Shown one piece after another: positions 34,092-42,492 of a DNA stretch of 64,000 bases. The DNA lies in assembly GCF_003385895.1 (NCBI RefSeq), contig NZ_QRDQ01000007.1:1240001-1304000 (forward strand), given 5' to 3'. The notes below the pieces were generated by a model. The model did not search any database and had not been told where the DNA came from. It saw only the letters and a list, made by a program, of their open reading frames with translations. Each line of letters starts with the position of its first letter. Position 1 is the first letter of the stretch. The stretch is from Flavobacterium cutihirudinis. Lineage in GTDB: Bacteria > Bacteroidota > Bacteroidia > Flavobacteriales > Flavobacteriaceae. A program made the translations under genes and the position numbers.

Positions 34092-35192
34092 ATGATTCAT
34101 TCAGTAAAATTACCTTTTTATGCAAAGCTTGCTTGCGTATTAATTAGCTTAATTTCTTTTGCCTATATTTTTTGCATCGCCAAAGATGTAATAACGCCAG
34201 TACTGATGGCGTTTTTGTTTGCAGTTTTATTATTACCAGTCTTTACTTTTTTTAATACCAAACTGAAGTTTCCGCGACATCTTGCCGCAATTATTTGTGT
34301 TTTGCTTTTCGCTGCTTTTATAATCGGAATATTAGTGTTCATATCCTATGAAGTCACAGATATGGCAAATGATTTTGAAACTATTAAAAAAAATGCAAAT
34401 GCCTTTATTTCGGATCTTCACAGATTCATTAAAGAAAATTTTAATATCAGTATAGGAGAACAAAAAAAGTATCTGGATAATGTTACTAAAGATTCTGTAA
34501 AAAATGGAAATGCCACAATTGGTTCAGCATTAATTTCGATTACAGATCTTCTTGTTGACTGTACCATTATTCCAATTTATACTTTTCTGTTTTTAATTTA
34601 TAAAGACCATTTTATTCTGTTTCTAGCCAAACTGATTAATAAAGAAAATCATGCGGCATTAAAGGATATACTGTCTCAAATCAAAGTTTCGATAAACAAT
34701 TACATTGTTGGTCTTCTTATAGAAATGACTACAGTTGCCGTTTTAACAAGTTTAGGACTTTGGATAATAGGTATAAAATACTTTATTTTATTGGGACTAA
34801 TAACGGGAATTCTAAATCTAATTCCTTACATCGGAATATTAATTGCGGGAATTATTACCGTTCTTGCTTCACTAACAGGATCAGGTGAAACCTCAATAAT
34901 TCTTGGAATTCTGATCGTTAATGTTATTGTTCAATTAATTGATAATAATTTATTAGTTCCTTTAATAATTAATTCTAAAGTCGAAATCAATGCCTTTGTT
35001 TCTATTATGGGAATTATTGTTGGTGGTGCTGCCGCCGGAGTTTCAGGAATGTTTTTGGCAATTCCGCTTTTGGCAATGCTAAAAATTATTTTTGACCGCA
35101 TAGAATCCATGGAAGCTTGGGGTTATTTGATGGGAAATCATGTTCCGCGAAAGTTTACATGGCGAGTAAGAAGAGTCAAAACTGAAAGTTAA
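34092..35192 (+). CDS. AI-2E family transporter (TqsA/PerM type)
   Basis: 366 residues from ATG 34092 (MIHSVKLPFY); the in-frame TTG at 34050 is less likely. About eight membrane helices in the family pattern: VITPVLMAFLFAVLLLPV, a soluble helical region (about 95-150), LIPYIGILIAGIITVL and LVPLIINSKVEINAFVSIMG. Family members export small molecules or act as Na+/H+ antiporters; substrate unknown. Confidence 0.92.
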   Translation: MIHSVKLPFYAKLACVLISLISFAYIFCIAKDVITPVLMAFLFAVLLLPVFTFFNTKLKFPRHLAAIICVLLFAAFIIGILVFISYEVTDMANDFETIKKNANAFISDLHRFIKENFNISIGEQKKYLDNVTKDSVKNGNATIGSALISITDLLVDCTIIPIYTFLFLIYKDHFILFLAKLINKENHAALKDILSQIKVSINNYIVGLLIEMTTVAVLTSLGLWIIGIKYFILLGLITGILNLIPYIGILIAGIITVLASLTGSGETSIILGILIVNVIVQLIDNNLLVPLIINSKVEINAFVSIMGIIVGGAAAGVSGMFLAIPLLAMLKIIFDRIESMEAWGYLMGNHVPRKFTWRVRRVKTES

Positions 35193-35277
35193 AAAAAAGC
35201 CTGTTTTTGAAGATATTCGCGTTATTTAGCTTATATTCATATAATAATCAACAAACCTAAAGTCAAAAAAAATCTGG

Positions 35278-37110
35278 ATGCTTTTAAATAGAAAAATAGT
35301 AGTTTTTATCTTGCTATGCTTTTGCCTTCAAAGTATTCATTCTCAAACAGATTCGATAAAAAACAAAAAAACCGAAAGAAAAGACACTACCGAAGTCTAT
35401 AATCGAATTCGGAATTATTCAAAAAAGAATAAATTTACACAAACCCTTCATAAGCTTCTTTTTAAAGCGAAAAAGCCAAGAAAAAAAGAAGAACTTTTGA
35501 TTCAAACAGATACAGCCAATTATAATGGAAAAATAATCCGTCATATAAATATTGTGACTTTAGATCCATTTGGCCATTCTGTTGCCGATACAACTCAAAT
35601 GCCAAGAAACTGGGGAGAACGCACTGGTAATAGATTACATCTTAAAACAAAGAAAATTGCGATTTACAATTTGCTTCTGTTTAAACGAAATTCCACTTAC
35701 GATAATTATAAAGTTCAGGAATCGGAACGTTTAATTCGTGCGCAAAAATATGTGACAGCAGTTCGAATAACAAAGCAGCTAGCGGGTCAAGCTTCAGATT
35801 CTGTTGATGTTACCATTCGGGTTTTAGATTCTTGGAGTACAATTCCAAAGTTTTCAATTTCAAGTAACCAAATGTCTATCGGCTTTAAAGAGAAAGATTT
35901 TTTTGGTTCGGGGCAACAATTAGAATACCGTTATACCAATCGTTTTGATGATGGTCGAAATGGCAACGAAGTTACTTATACTGTACCAAACATAAAGAAT
36001 ACTTATATTGGAACAACACTTTACTACAAAATGGATTTGGATAATAATTATCTAAAATCAATTAATGTAGAGCGTTTGTTTTATTCTCCACTTACACAAT
36101 GGGCAGGAGGTGTTTATGTGGGCCAAAGTTTTAGAAAAGATACGTTGCAAGCACCTGATATGACATTTGCGTTTCAGCCTTTTAAATACAATTTCCAGGA
36201 TTTTTGGGGAGGAAAAGCCACCAAAGTTCATGAAGATAGTGATAACGGAATAACCAATTTGGTCACTACTGCCCGATTTTTAAACGTCGATTATTCAGAA
36301 TCTCCTTCTGATGTATACGATCCGACGCATTTTTATTCCGATGAAAAATTAATTCTTACCGGAATTGGACTAAACAGAAGAAAATTCATAAAAGACAGTT
36401 ATATTTTTAGAAATGGTCAAACCGAAGATGTTCCCATAGGCCGAATCTATGGACTCACATTTGGATATCAGTATAAAAATCAAATGTGGCGGCCATATGC
36501 AGGAGCTCAGTTTTCTTTTGGGAACTATTACAGACTCGGTTTTTTAAGTATGAATTTTGAGGCTGGAACCTTTTTTCATCAATCGAAAACGTATCAAACC
36601 GCGTTTTTGATGGAAACCAATTATTTTACAAAACTTTACAATATAGGAACCTGGAGATTAAGACAGTTTGTGAACCCTAGAATTGTTCTTGGTAGTAACC
36701 GCGAAGATATTATAGGTGATCAATTAAATATTAACGATCAAAATGGTCTTGCCGGTTTTAACGCGGCGGTATATGGCACGAGTAAAATGGTTTTATCTTT
36801 GCAAACCCAAACTTATTCGCCACATGCTGTTTTGGGTTTTCGTCTAAATCCATTTTTTAATTATTCTGTTGCTGTATTGGGAAGTCCTGATAATGCAATG
36901 TTAAGAAGTAAACCTTATTCAAAATTTACATTGGGTGTAATTGTCAGTAATGATTATTTGGTTTTCAGTTCATTTCAATTGTCATTGTCTTATTATCCAA
37001 CAATACCTTATCAAGGAGATAATGTTTTCAAAACAAATACCTTCGAAACAACCGATTTTGGTCTACAGAGTTTTGAACTTGCGAAACCAAGGGTTGTCGA
37101 TTACAAATAA
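35278..37110 (+). CDS. Outer-membrane beta-barrel with one POTRA-like domain
   Basis: 610 residues with a signal peptide (LLNRKIVVFILLCFCLQSIHSQ). A POTRA-like domain at about 82-185 (KIIRHINIVTLDPFG, YKVQESERLIRAQKYVTAVR, VDVTIRVLDSWSTIP) precedes many amphipathic strands rich in aromatic residues, ending with a strand set. The arrangement resembles BamA/TamA-type Omp85 proteins but with a single POTRA and an unusual, non-aromatic C-terminus. Possible roles are insertion of outer-membrane proteins or lipids, or surface export. Separate transcript after the AI-2E gene. Confidence 0.8.
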   Translation: MLLNRKIVVFILLCFCLQSIHSQTDSIKNKKTERKDTTEVYNRIRNYSKKNKFTQTLHKLLFKAKKPRKKEELLIQTDTANYNGKIIRHINIVTLDPFGHSVADTTQMPRNWGERTGNRLHLKTKKIAIYNLLLFKRNSTYDNYKVQESERLIRAQKYVTAVRITKQLAGQASDSVDVTIRVLDSWSTIPKFSISSNQMSIGFKEKDFFGSGQQLEYRYTNRFDDGRNGNEVTYTVPNIKNTYIGTTLYYKMDLDNNYLKSINVERLFYSPLTQWAGGVYVGQSFRKDTLQAPDMTFAFQPFKYNFQDFWGGKATKVHEDSDNGITNLVTTARFLNVDYSESPSDVYDPTHFYSDEKLILTGIGLNRRKFIKDSYIFRNGQTEDVPIGRIYGLTFGYQYKNQMWRPYAGAQFSFGNYYRLGFLSMNFEAGTFFHQSKTYQTAFLMETNYFTKLYNIGTWRLRQFVNPRIVLGSNREDIIGDQLNINDQNGLAGFNAAVYGTSKMVLSLQTQTYSPHAVLGFRLNPFFNYSVAVLGSPDNAMLRSKPYSKFTLGVIVSNDYLVFSSFQLSLSYYPTIPYQGDNVFKTNTFETTDFGLQSFELAKPRVVDYK

Positions 37111-37296
37111 TTTTTATTTTTTTTTAAAACAGAAAAAACACTCAAAACCTTTCATAACCAAAACCTTAGATATAAACCAAGCCGAGAACAACTCGTTAAA
37201 ATGCATATTTTATCCGACGAAATACATATTGTTTTTATTTTTGGCACAGTATATGGATATTACTAGACAAGAATAACATTAAAAAATTTAGAAAAA

Positions 37297-37794
37297 ATGA
37301 AAACAATAAAAATAGCAATCGTCGGATTATTTCTATTGGTTGCAAACGCCACACAAGCTCAAGTATCAATTAATGTTAATATTGGAACTCCACCAGCTTG
37401 GGGACCTGCAGGATACGCAGAAATGGAATACTATTATCTTCCGGATATTGAAGCTTATTATGATGTACGAGCATCTCAGTTTATTTATTTCGGAGGAGGA
37501 AGATGGGTTAGAACAACGTATTTGCCAAGACAATACAGAAACTACGATTTGTATGGTGGTTATAAAGTAGTTTTGACAGATTACCACGGAAGAACTCCTT
37601 ATACTTATTTTGATCGTCACAGAGTGAAATATTATAAAGGATATCACGGTGCACCGCAAAGACCTTACAAACCTAGACCGGTTTATGGTTACAATGACCG
37701 TCATGATCACAGAGACTACAAACATTATGATAAAAAACATCATGGAAAACACGACCACGATGATCATGATGACCATCACCACGGCAGAAGATAA
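37297..37794 (+). CDS. Secreted His/Tyr-rich protein
   Basis: 165 residues with a clear signal peptide (MKTIKIAIVGLFLLVANATQAQ). The mature part begins with a Tyr-rich domain (MEYYYLPDIEAYYDVRASQF, RWVRTTYLP, YGGYKVVLTDYHGRTPYTYF), then a tail of about 50 residues dominated by His, Asp, Lys and Tyr. Such tails bind divalent metals. TATTTTTG at 37236-37243 is a perfect minus-7 element about 54 bases before the ATG. Similar short proteins are common in flavobacteria; function unknown. Confidence 0.85.
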   Translation: MKTIKIAIVGLFLLVANATQAQVSINVNIGTPPAWGPAGYAEMEYYYLPDIEAYYDVRASQFIYFGGGRWVRTTYLPRQYRNYDLYGGYKVVLTDYHGRTPYTYFDRHRVKYYKGYHGAPQRPYKPRPVYGYNDRHDHRDYKHYDKKHHGKHDHDDHDDHHHGRR

Positions 37795-37821
37795 TATTGC
37801 TAAATATTTAATTATCAACAC

Positions 37822-37855
37822 AAAAGAGTATCAAAAATTTGATACTCTTTTTTTT
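37822..37855 (+). terminator. Terminator of the His-rich gene
   Basis: AAAAGAGTATCAAA at 37822-37835 pairs with TTTGATACTCTTTT at 37838-37851, followed by T. The loop is only two bases on paper, so the inner pairs are probably open. Confidence 0.9.
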
Positions 37856-37999
37856 ATGCATGCATAGTAATTCTACAAATTGTTAATAATTTAAATAATC
37901 TTCAAAAATTATACAGGAATCGATTATATTTATAACAATTGTCTTATATTAATATTATTGTACCTTATATTTGCACAATATTTTAAAAACTAGCAGATT

Positions 38000-39625
38000 A
38001 TGAGGAATAATTTCTATCTATTCGCCTTTTTAACTATGTCACTTTTTATTTCGTGTGACAACAATGATGATAACTCAGGCAACCAAAGTTTAGAGAACGG
38101 TATTACAATCAATTCAGATGCCGCAACTCTTAATAAAAGACTTGACTTTACCAATTCTGGAGTTATCGCAATCAGTAATACTTCTACATCAAAATCATTA
38201 AGCAGCGCACAAGCAGCGAGTGATTTGCCTTTGGTACAGATTGCAGAAGTAAACCCGCCAACAGACAGCAAAGGAAGAACTTTACAGGCAAATCATGTGG
38301 CTGTAAACGGAAACTATGCATATGTAGCTTATACAATGATGGGAGATGCTTACTCTGGCGCTATTGATGTTATTGATGTTACGGATCCGTATAAACCGAA
38401 ATTACTTACATCGGCATTAGTTGCTGATACTGATATTACATCTCTTACTTATTCTAACGGAAATTTAATCATTGCCGGAGCAAAAGATATTGACAAAGAT
38501 GCTTCTTTGACAAATCCTGCAATTGTAATTAATATGCAATTGAGTTCTGGAATGCTTACTGATAAATATACTGTAACTAAACTTGAAAGTAAAGTTACAA
38601 CTGACGTGGCTGCTAATACTTCTTCTTATTTTGCTGTTACTGGAGATACTGGAAGTTTGTTCAAAATTAGTAATTCTACTAAAGAAGTAACTGCAAAAGT
38701 TGCTGTACAAGATTTGCGTACTGTAGCAATAAGCGGAGACAAAATTGTTACTTTGAGCGGAACTAAAGGAGTAAACATTTATAATGAATCTACTCTTGCG
38801 CTTCAAAAATCGTTTACAACAAGCAATGATGTTAGTGCTGCGAAAAGAACAATTGATTTTGATGGTACTAAATTATTAGTTGCTGAAGGATACAATGGTT
38901 TAGGTGTTTACGACATCAACAGTGGAGCTAAAGTACAAACTATTAGCCTAATTGCTTCTGGAGGCGACAATGTAACAAATGCTGTTTCTGTAAACGATGG
39001 CTATGCTTTTGTAGCAAACGGTGCTGCAGGATTAAATGTTTATAAATCTGGAACTACGCTTAGTGCTGTTGGAACTGTTGGAATAACAGGTTCATCAAAC
39101 TACGTAAAATCAAGTGGAAACTATATTTATGTTGCAAGTGGAAAAGGTGGTTTGAAAATCATTAAGATGGAAAAACCAAATCCTGCGTTTGCAAATTGTT
39201 CTTCATACGGAACTTATAACCAAGGTAAAGATTTGATTTTGAATTCTAATGAAGTAAAATCATACAATGGTTCAACAGCTCTTAATTCTATAATTGTGAA
39301 TTCTGGTGGTGTTTTAACGCACTGTGGATCAATCACTGTTCAAAACTCTTTAATTTTAAACAGTGGAGGAACATTTAATATGACTGGAACTTTGGCTCAA
39401 GGCAAATACCAACAGTCAAACCCGACTGAGCTTATCATCAACAGTAACGCATTATTGCAAGTTGAAGGTTCTGTAGTAATCTGGGGTGACTTAAGATTAA
39501 ACAGCGGTGCAAAAATCAATTTTATTGGAAACGATTCGTCAATTACGATATACGGAAAAGTTACAAAAAATAGTGGTGTTACCATTACCGGTACCTACAA
39601 AGACACAGAAAACAAGTTGAAATAA
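38000..39625 (+). CDS. Lipoprotein with LVIVD-type propeller and beta-helix-like tail
   Basis: 541 residues. Signal peptide with lipobox (FLTMSLFISCDNNDDN; Cys about 19), so lipid-anchored, probably in the outer membrane; the acidic residues after Cys may favour surface exposure. About 65-395 form repeated blades with HVAVNGNYAYVAYT, AIDVIDVTDPYKPKLLTS and KSSGNYIYVASGKGGLKIIK, as in LVIVD repeat proteins. About 405-540 is a regular short-strand repeat (LNSIIVNSGGVL, NSLILNSGGTFN, GDLRLNSGAKINF) resembling a solenoid or beta-helix. Binding partner unknown. TATATTTG at 37966-37973 is a likely minus-7 element. Confidence 0.88.
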   Translation: MRNNFYLFAFLTMSLFISCDNNDDNSGNQSLENGITINSDAATLNKRLDFTNSGVIAISNTSTSKSLSSAQAASDLPLVQIAEVNPPTDSKGRTLQANHVAVNGNYAYVAYTMMGDAYSGAIDVIDVTDPYKPKLLTSALVADTDITSLTYSNGNLIIAGAKDIDKDASLTNPAIVINMQLSSGMLTDKYTVTKLESKVTTDVAANTSSYFAVTGDTGSLFKISNSTKEVTAKVAVQDLRTVAISGDKIVTLSGTKGVNIYNESTLALQKSFTTSNDVSAAKRTIDFDGTKLLVAEGYNGLGVYDINSGAKVQTISLIASGGDNVTNAVSVNDGYAFVANGAAGLNVYKSGTTLSAVGTVGITGSSNYVKSSGNYIYVASGKGGLKIIKMEKPNPAFANCSSYGTYNQGKDLILNSNEVKSYNGSTALNSIIVNSGGVLTHCGSITVQNSLILNSGGTFNMTGTLAQGKYQQSNPTELIINSNALLQVEGSVVIWGDLRLNSGAKINFIGNDSSITIYGKVTKNSGVTITGTYKDTENKLK

Positions 39626-39683
39626 TTTTTTCTGAATCCTAAGAAATACCACTCGATTTAATTTATTAAATCAATTCTTAAAA

Positions 39684-39718
39684 AAAAATGCCGTCGGAGA
39701 TAATCTGATGGCATTTTT
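39684..39718 (+). terminator. Terminator of the propeller lipoprotein gene
   Basis: AAAAATGCCGTCGGA at 39684-39698 pairs with TCTGATGGCATTTTT at 39704-39718 with two G-U pairs and a 5-base loop, followed by more T. Confidence 0.9.
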
Positions 39719-39838
39719 TTTGTGGAGTAGTTTTTCTTAAAAAAGGAAATCAATAACCAAACATTAACAATTCATTTAAATAGTCTTCAGGAATATAATT
39801 GCTATTTTTGAAGCTCTTTCAAAAACACTAACCACGCT

Positions 39839-42370
39839 ATGCGAAAAATTCAGTTACAAATTCTTCTATTTTTTTTAACAGGAATTTCAATTTCTTTTGC
39901 ACAACAACCTCAAAAACCAAGTTCTGTAGAGATTTATAATCAAATCAAAAAATTAAATTTTCTAGGCTCCGTTTTATATGTTGCAGCGCATCCTGATGAT
40001 GAAAATACGCGATTAATTTCCTACATGGCAAACGAAATGAATGCCAGAACAGGTTATTTGTCATTGACACGTGGCGATGGAGGTCAAAATTTGATTGGTC
40101 CGCAACTTCGTGAATTGTTAGGTGTTATAAGAACTCAGGAATTAATTGAAGCCCGTAAAATTGATGGTGGTGAACAGTTTTTTTCGCGTGCAAATGATTT
40201 TGGTTTTTCAAAAAATCCAAGTGAAACTTTAGAAATATGGGATAAAGACAAAGTACTTGCGGATGTTATCTGGACTATTAGAAAATTTCAGCCGGATGTT
40301 ATTATAAATCGTTTTGATCATCGTTCTCCGGGTACAACGCATGGACATCATACATCATCGGCAATGTTGAGTGTCGAAAGCTTTAAATTGACAAATGATC
40401 CAAAAATATATCCTGAACAATTAAAATATGTAAAGCCATGGCAGGTAAAACGCCAATTCTTCAATCCATCATGGTGGTTTTACGGAAGCCAGGAAAAATT
40501 TGACGCAGCCAATAAAACAAAATTTTCAAAATTAGAAACTGGAGTTTATTATAGCGGAATTGGAAAATCGAATCAGGAAATTGCAGCTTTAAGCAGAAGC
40601 CGCCATCAGTCTCAAGGTTTTGGAAGTACCGGAGCACGTGGCGAAGAAGCAGAATATCTTGAACCAATAAACGGAGAAGCACCAATAGAAAGAGATAATA
40701 TTTTTGATGGAATTGATACGTCTTGGAACCGTGTTAAAAACGGAAAACCAATTGGAGAATTAATTTCAAAAATTATTGCGAAGTACGATTTCAGCAATCC
40801 ATCGGCGAGTATTCCTGAGTTAGTACAAGCCTATAAAATGATTGAAGCTTTAGACGATGATCATTGGAAACCGTTAAAAGCAACTGCAATCAAAAACATA
40901 ATTGCATCATGTACAGGTCTATACCTTGAAGCTGTTGCTACAGAACAAGAAGCAACTCCAGGAAGTTCTATCAAAATAACACTTGAGGCAATCAACAGAT
41001 CTGCTGTAAAAATGGAATTGCTAAGCGTAACTTCTTTACCGGATAATAATTCACTAAATCAAAACACGGATTTAAAAAACAATAAAAATCAGAGAATCGT
41101 TTTTCAAATGCAGCTTCCGTCTTCTCTTGAATACACACAGCCTTATTGGCTAAAAGAAAAAGCGACTGTTGGAATGTACACGGTTTCTAATCAGGAAATT
41201 ATCGGAGTTCCCGATATTATAAGAGAAGTAAAAGTTGTTTTTAATGTCAAAATAGATGATGTTGAGTTCCCGTTTGAGCGTACTGTTGTTTATAAATACA
41301 ATGATGGCGTAAAAGGCGAAATGTATAATTTTCTGGATATTGTTCCCGAAGTTACCACTTCAATTTTAGAAAAAGTATTAATTTTTAAAGACACTAAAAG
41401 TAAAATGATTCCGGTAAAAGTACGTGCCGGAAAAGATGGGATTTCGGGTAATTTACAATTGGAATTGCCTAAAAGCTGGGTGGTTTCGCCAAAGCAAATT
41501 CCGTTTGCTTTAGACAAAAAAGGAACGGAACAAATTTTCTATTTTGAAGTTACTCCGCCTGTAAATCCTGAAGAAGCGACCTTAAAAGCGATTGCTGTTG
41601 TTGGAAACAAAAGTTTTGACAAAGATGAAACTATTATCGATTACAGTCATATTACTAAACAAATGGTTTTAAAACCAGCTGAATCAAAATGCATCCGAAT
41701 AGACTTAAAAACTTCTGGTGATGCTATTGCTTACGTAATGGGCGCTGGCGATGAAGTTCCTGAAAGTTTAGCCCAAATGGGATACAAAGTAACTATTTTG
41801 AAACCGGAAGAAATTACGCCTGAGCGTTTAGAATCTTTTAGTACGGTAATTACCGGAATACGTGCTTACAATACTGTAAATGCTTTGGCTAATAAGCAAA
41901 AAATACTTTTTGATTTTGTAAAAGGCGGAAAAAATATGATTGTGCAGTACAACACTTTTGGAAAACTAGTTACCGATCAAGTTGCGCCTTATCCTCTTAA
42001 AATTTCTAATGATCGAGTTACTGAAGAGAATGCTAAAATTACCTTCTTAGCGCCAAATCACCCCGTTTTAAATACACCCAATAAAATCAGCGAAAAAGAT
42101 TTTCAGGGATGGACACAAGAACAAGGTTTGTATTATCCGGATCAATACGATTCTGCCTTCACTCCTATTATTTCGTCGCATGACAAAGGTGAATCTCCAA
42201 AAGATGGCGCTTTATTGGTAGCACCATACGGAAAAGGATATTATATTTACACAGGATTAAGTTTCTTTAGGGAATTGCCGGAAGGCGTTGCGGGCGCATA
42301 TCGCTTATTATCAAACATAATTTCGCTAAAGCAACCTATTGAAGCTCCTAAACCAGAATTTAAGAAGTAA
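39839..42370 (+). CDS. Secreted PIG-L family deacetylase, large multidomain form
   Basis: 843 residues with a signal peptide ending ISISFAQQ. The N-terminal LmbE/PIG-L zinc deacetylase domain (about 40-300) carries AAHPDDEN with His51, Asp53 and Asp54 and the downstream THGHHTSS (about 167-174). The middle (about 370-600) looks like beta-sandwich domains; the C-terminal part (about 640-830; VKGGKNMIVQYNTFG, PYGKGYYIYTGLSFFRELPE) resembles a ThuA/glutamine-amidotransferase-like fold. Probably removes N-acetyl groups from an amino sugar or glycan in the periplasm. Followed by a microprotein gene and a sodium symporter with gaps of 11 and 3 bases: one operon. TATTTTTG at 39803-39810 is a likely minus-7 element. 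Confidence 0.9.
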   Translation: MRKIQLQILLFFLTGISISFAQQPQKPSSVEIYNQIKKLNFLGSVLYVAAHPDDENTRLISYMANEMNARTGYLSLTRGDGGQNLIGPQLRELLGVIRTQELIEARKIDGGEQFFSRANDFGFSKNPSETLEIWDKDKVLADVIWTIRKFQPDVIINRFDHRSPGTTHGHHTSSAMLSVESFKLTNDPKIYPEQLKYVKPWQVKRQFFNPSWWFYGSQEKFDAANKTKFSKLETGVYYSGIGKSNQEIAALSRSRHQSQGFGSTGARGEEAEYLEPINGEAPIERDNIFDGIDTSWNRVKNGKPIGELISKIIAKYDFSNPSASIPELVQAYKMIEALDDDHWKPLKATAIKNIIASCTGLYLEAVATEQEATPGSSIKITLEAINRSAVKMELLSVTSLPDNNSLNQNTDLKNNKNQRIVFQMQLPSSLEYTQPYWLKEKATVGMYTVSNQEIIGVPDIIREVKVVFNVKIDDVEFPFERTVVYKYNDGVKGEMYNFLDIVPEVTTSILEKVLIFKDTKSKMIPVKVRAGKDGISGNLQLELPKSWVVSPKQIPFALDKKGTEQIFYFEVTPPVNPEEATLKAIAVVGNKSFDKDETIIDYSHITKQMVLKPAESKCIRIDLKTSGDAIAYVMGAGDEVPESLAQMGYKVTILKPEEITPERLESFSTVITGIRAYNTVNALANKQKILFDFVKGGKNMIVQYNTFGKLVTDQVAPYPLKISNDRVTEENAKITFLAPNHPVLNTPNKISEKDFQGWTQEQGLYYPDQYDSAFTPIISSHDKGESPKDGALLVAPYGKGYYIYTGLSFFRELPEGVAGAYRLLSNIISLKQPIEAPKPEFKK

Positions 42371-42381
42371 ATTTTAAAAAA

Positions 42382-42489
42382 ATGGAAGCCAAAAAAACAA
42401 AAAAATGGAAAAAAAGCTACACCTATGTTTTGGTGGCTAATGCTATTTATATTCTTATTTTCTTCTTAATCATGCAATTATACTCTTAA
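42382..42489 (+). CDS. 35-residue single-span membrane peptide
   Basis: ATG 42382 to TAA 42487-42489. A Lys-rich cytoplasmic head (MEAKKTKKWKKSYTY) is followed by one membrane helix (VLVANAIYILIFFLIMQLYS), the pattern expected from positive-inside topology. It lies 11 bases after the PIG-L gene and 3 bases before the symporter ATG, so it is almost certainly translated within the operon. It may be a symporter accessory subunit; this is inferred from context. Confidence 0.75.
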   Translation: MEAKKTKKWKKSYTYVLVANAIYILIFFLIMQLYS

Positions 42490-42492
42490 CCT

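Noticed and set aside
37366..37821. Long minus-strand frame opposite the His-rich protein
   Set aside because: Arises from the skewed His/Asp codon composition; the plus-strand gene has a signal peptide, promoter element and terminator.
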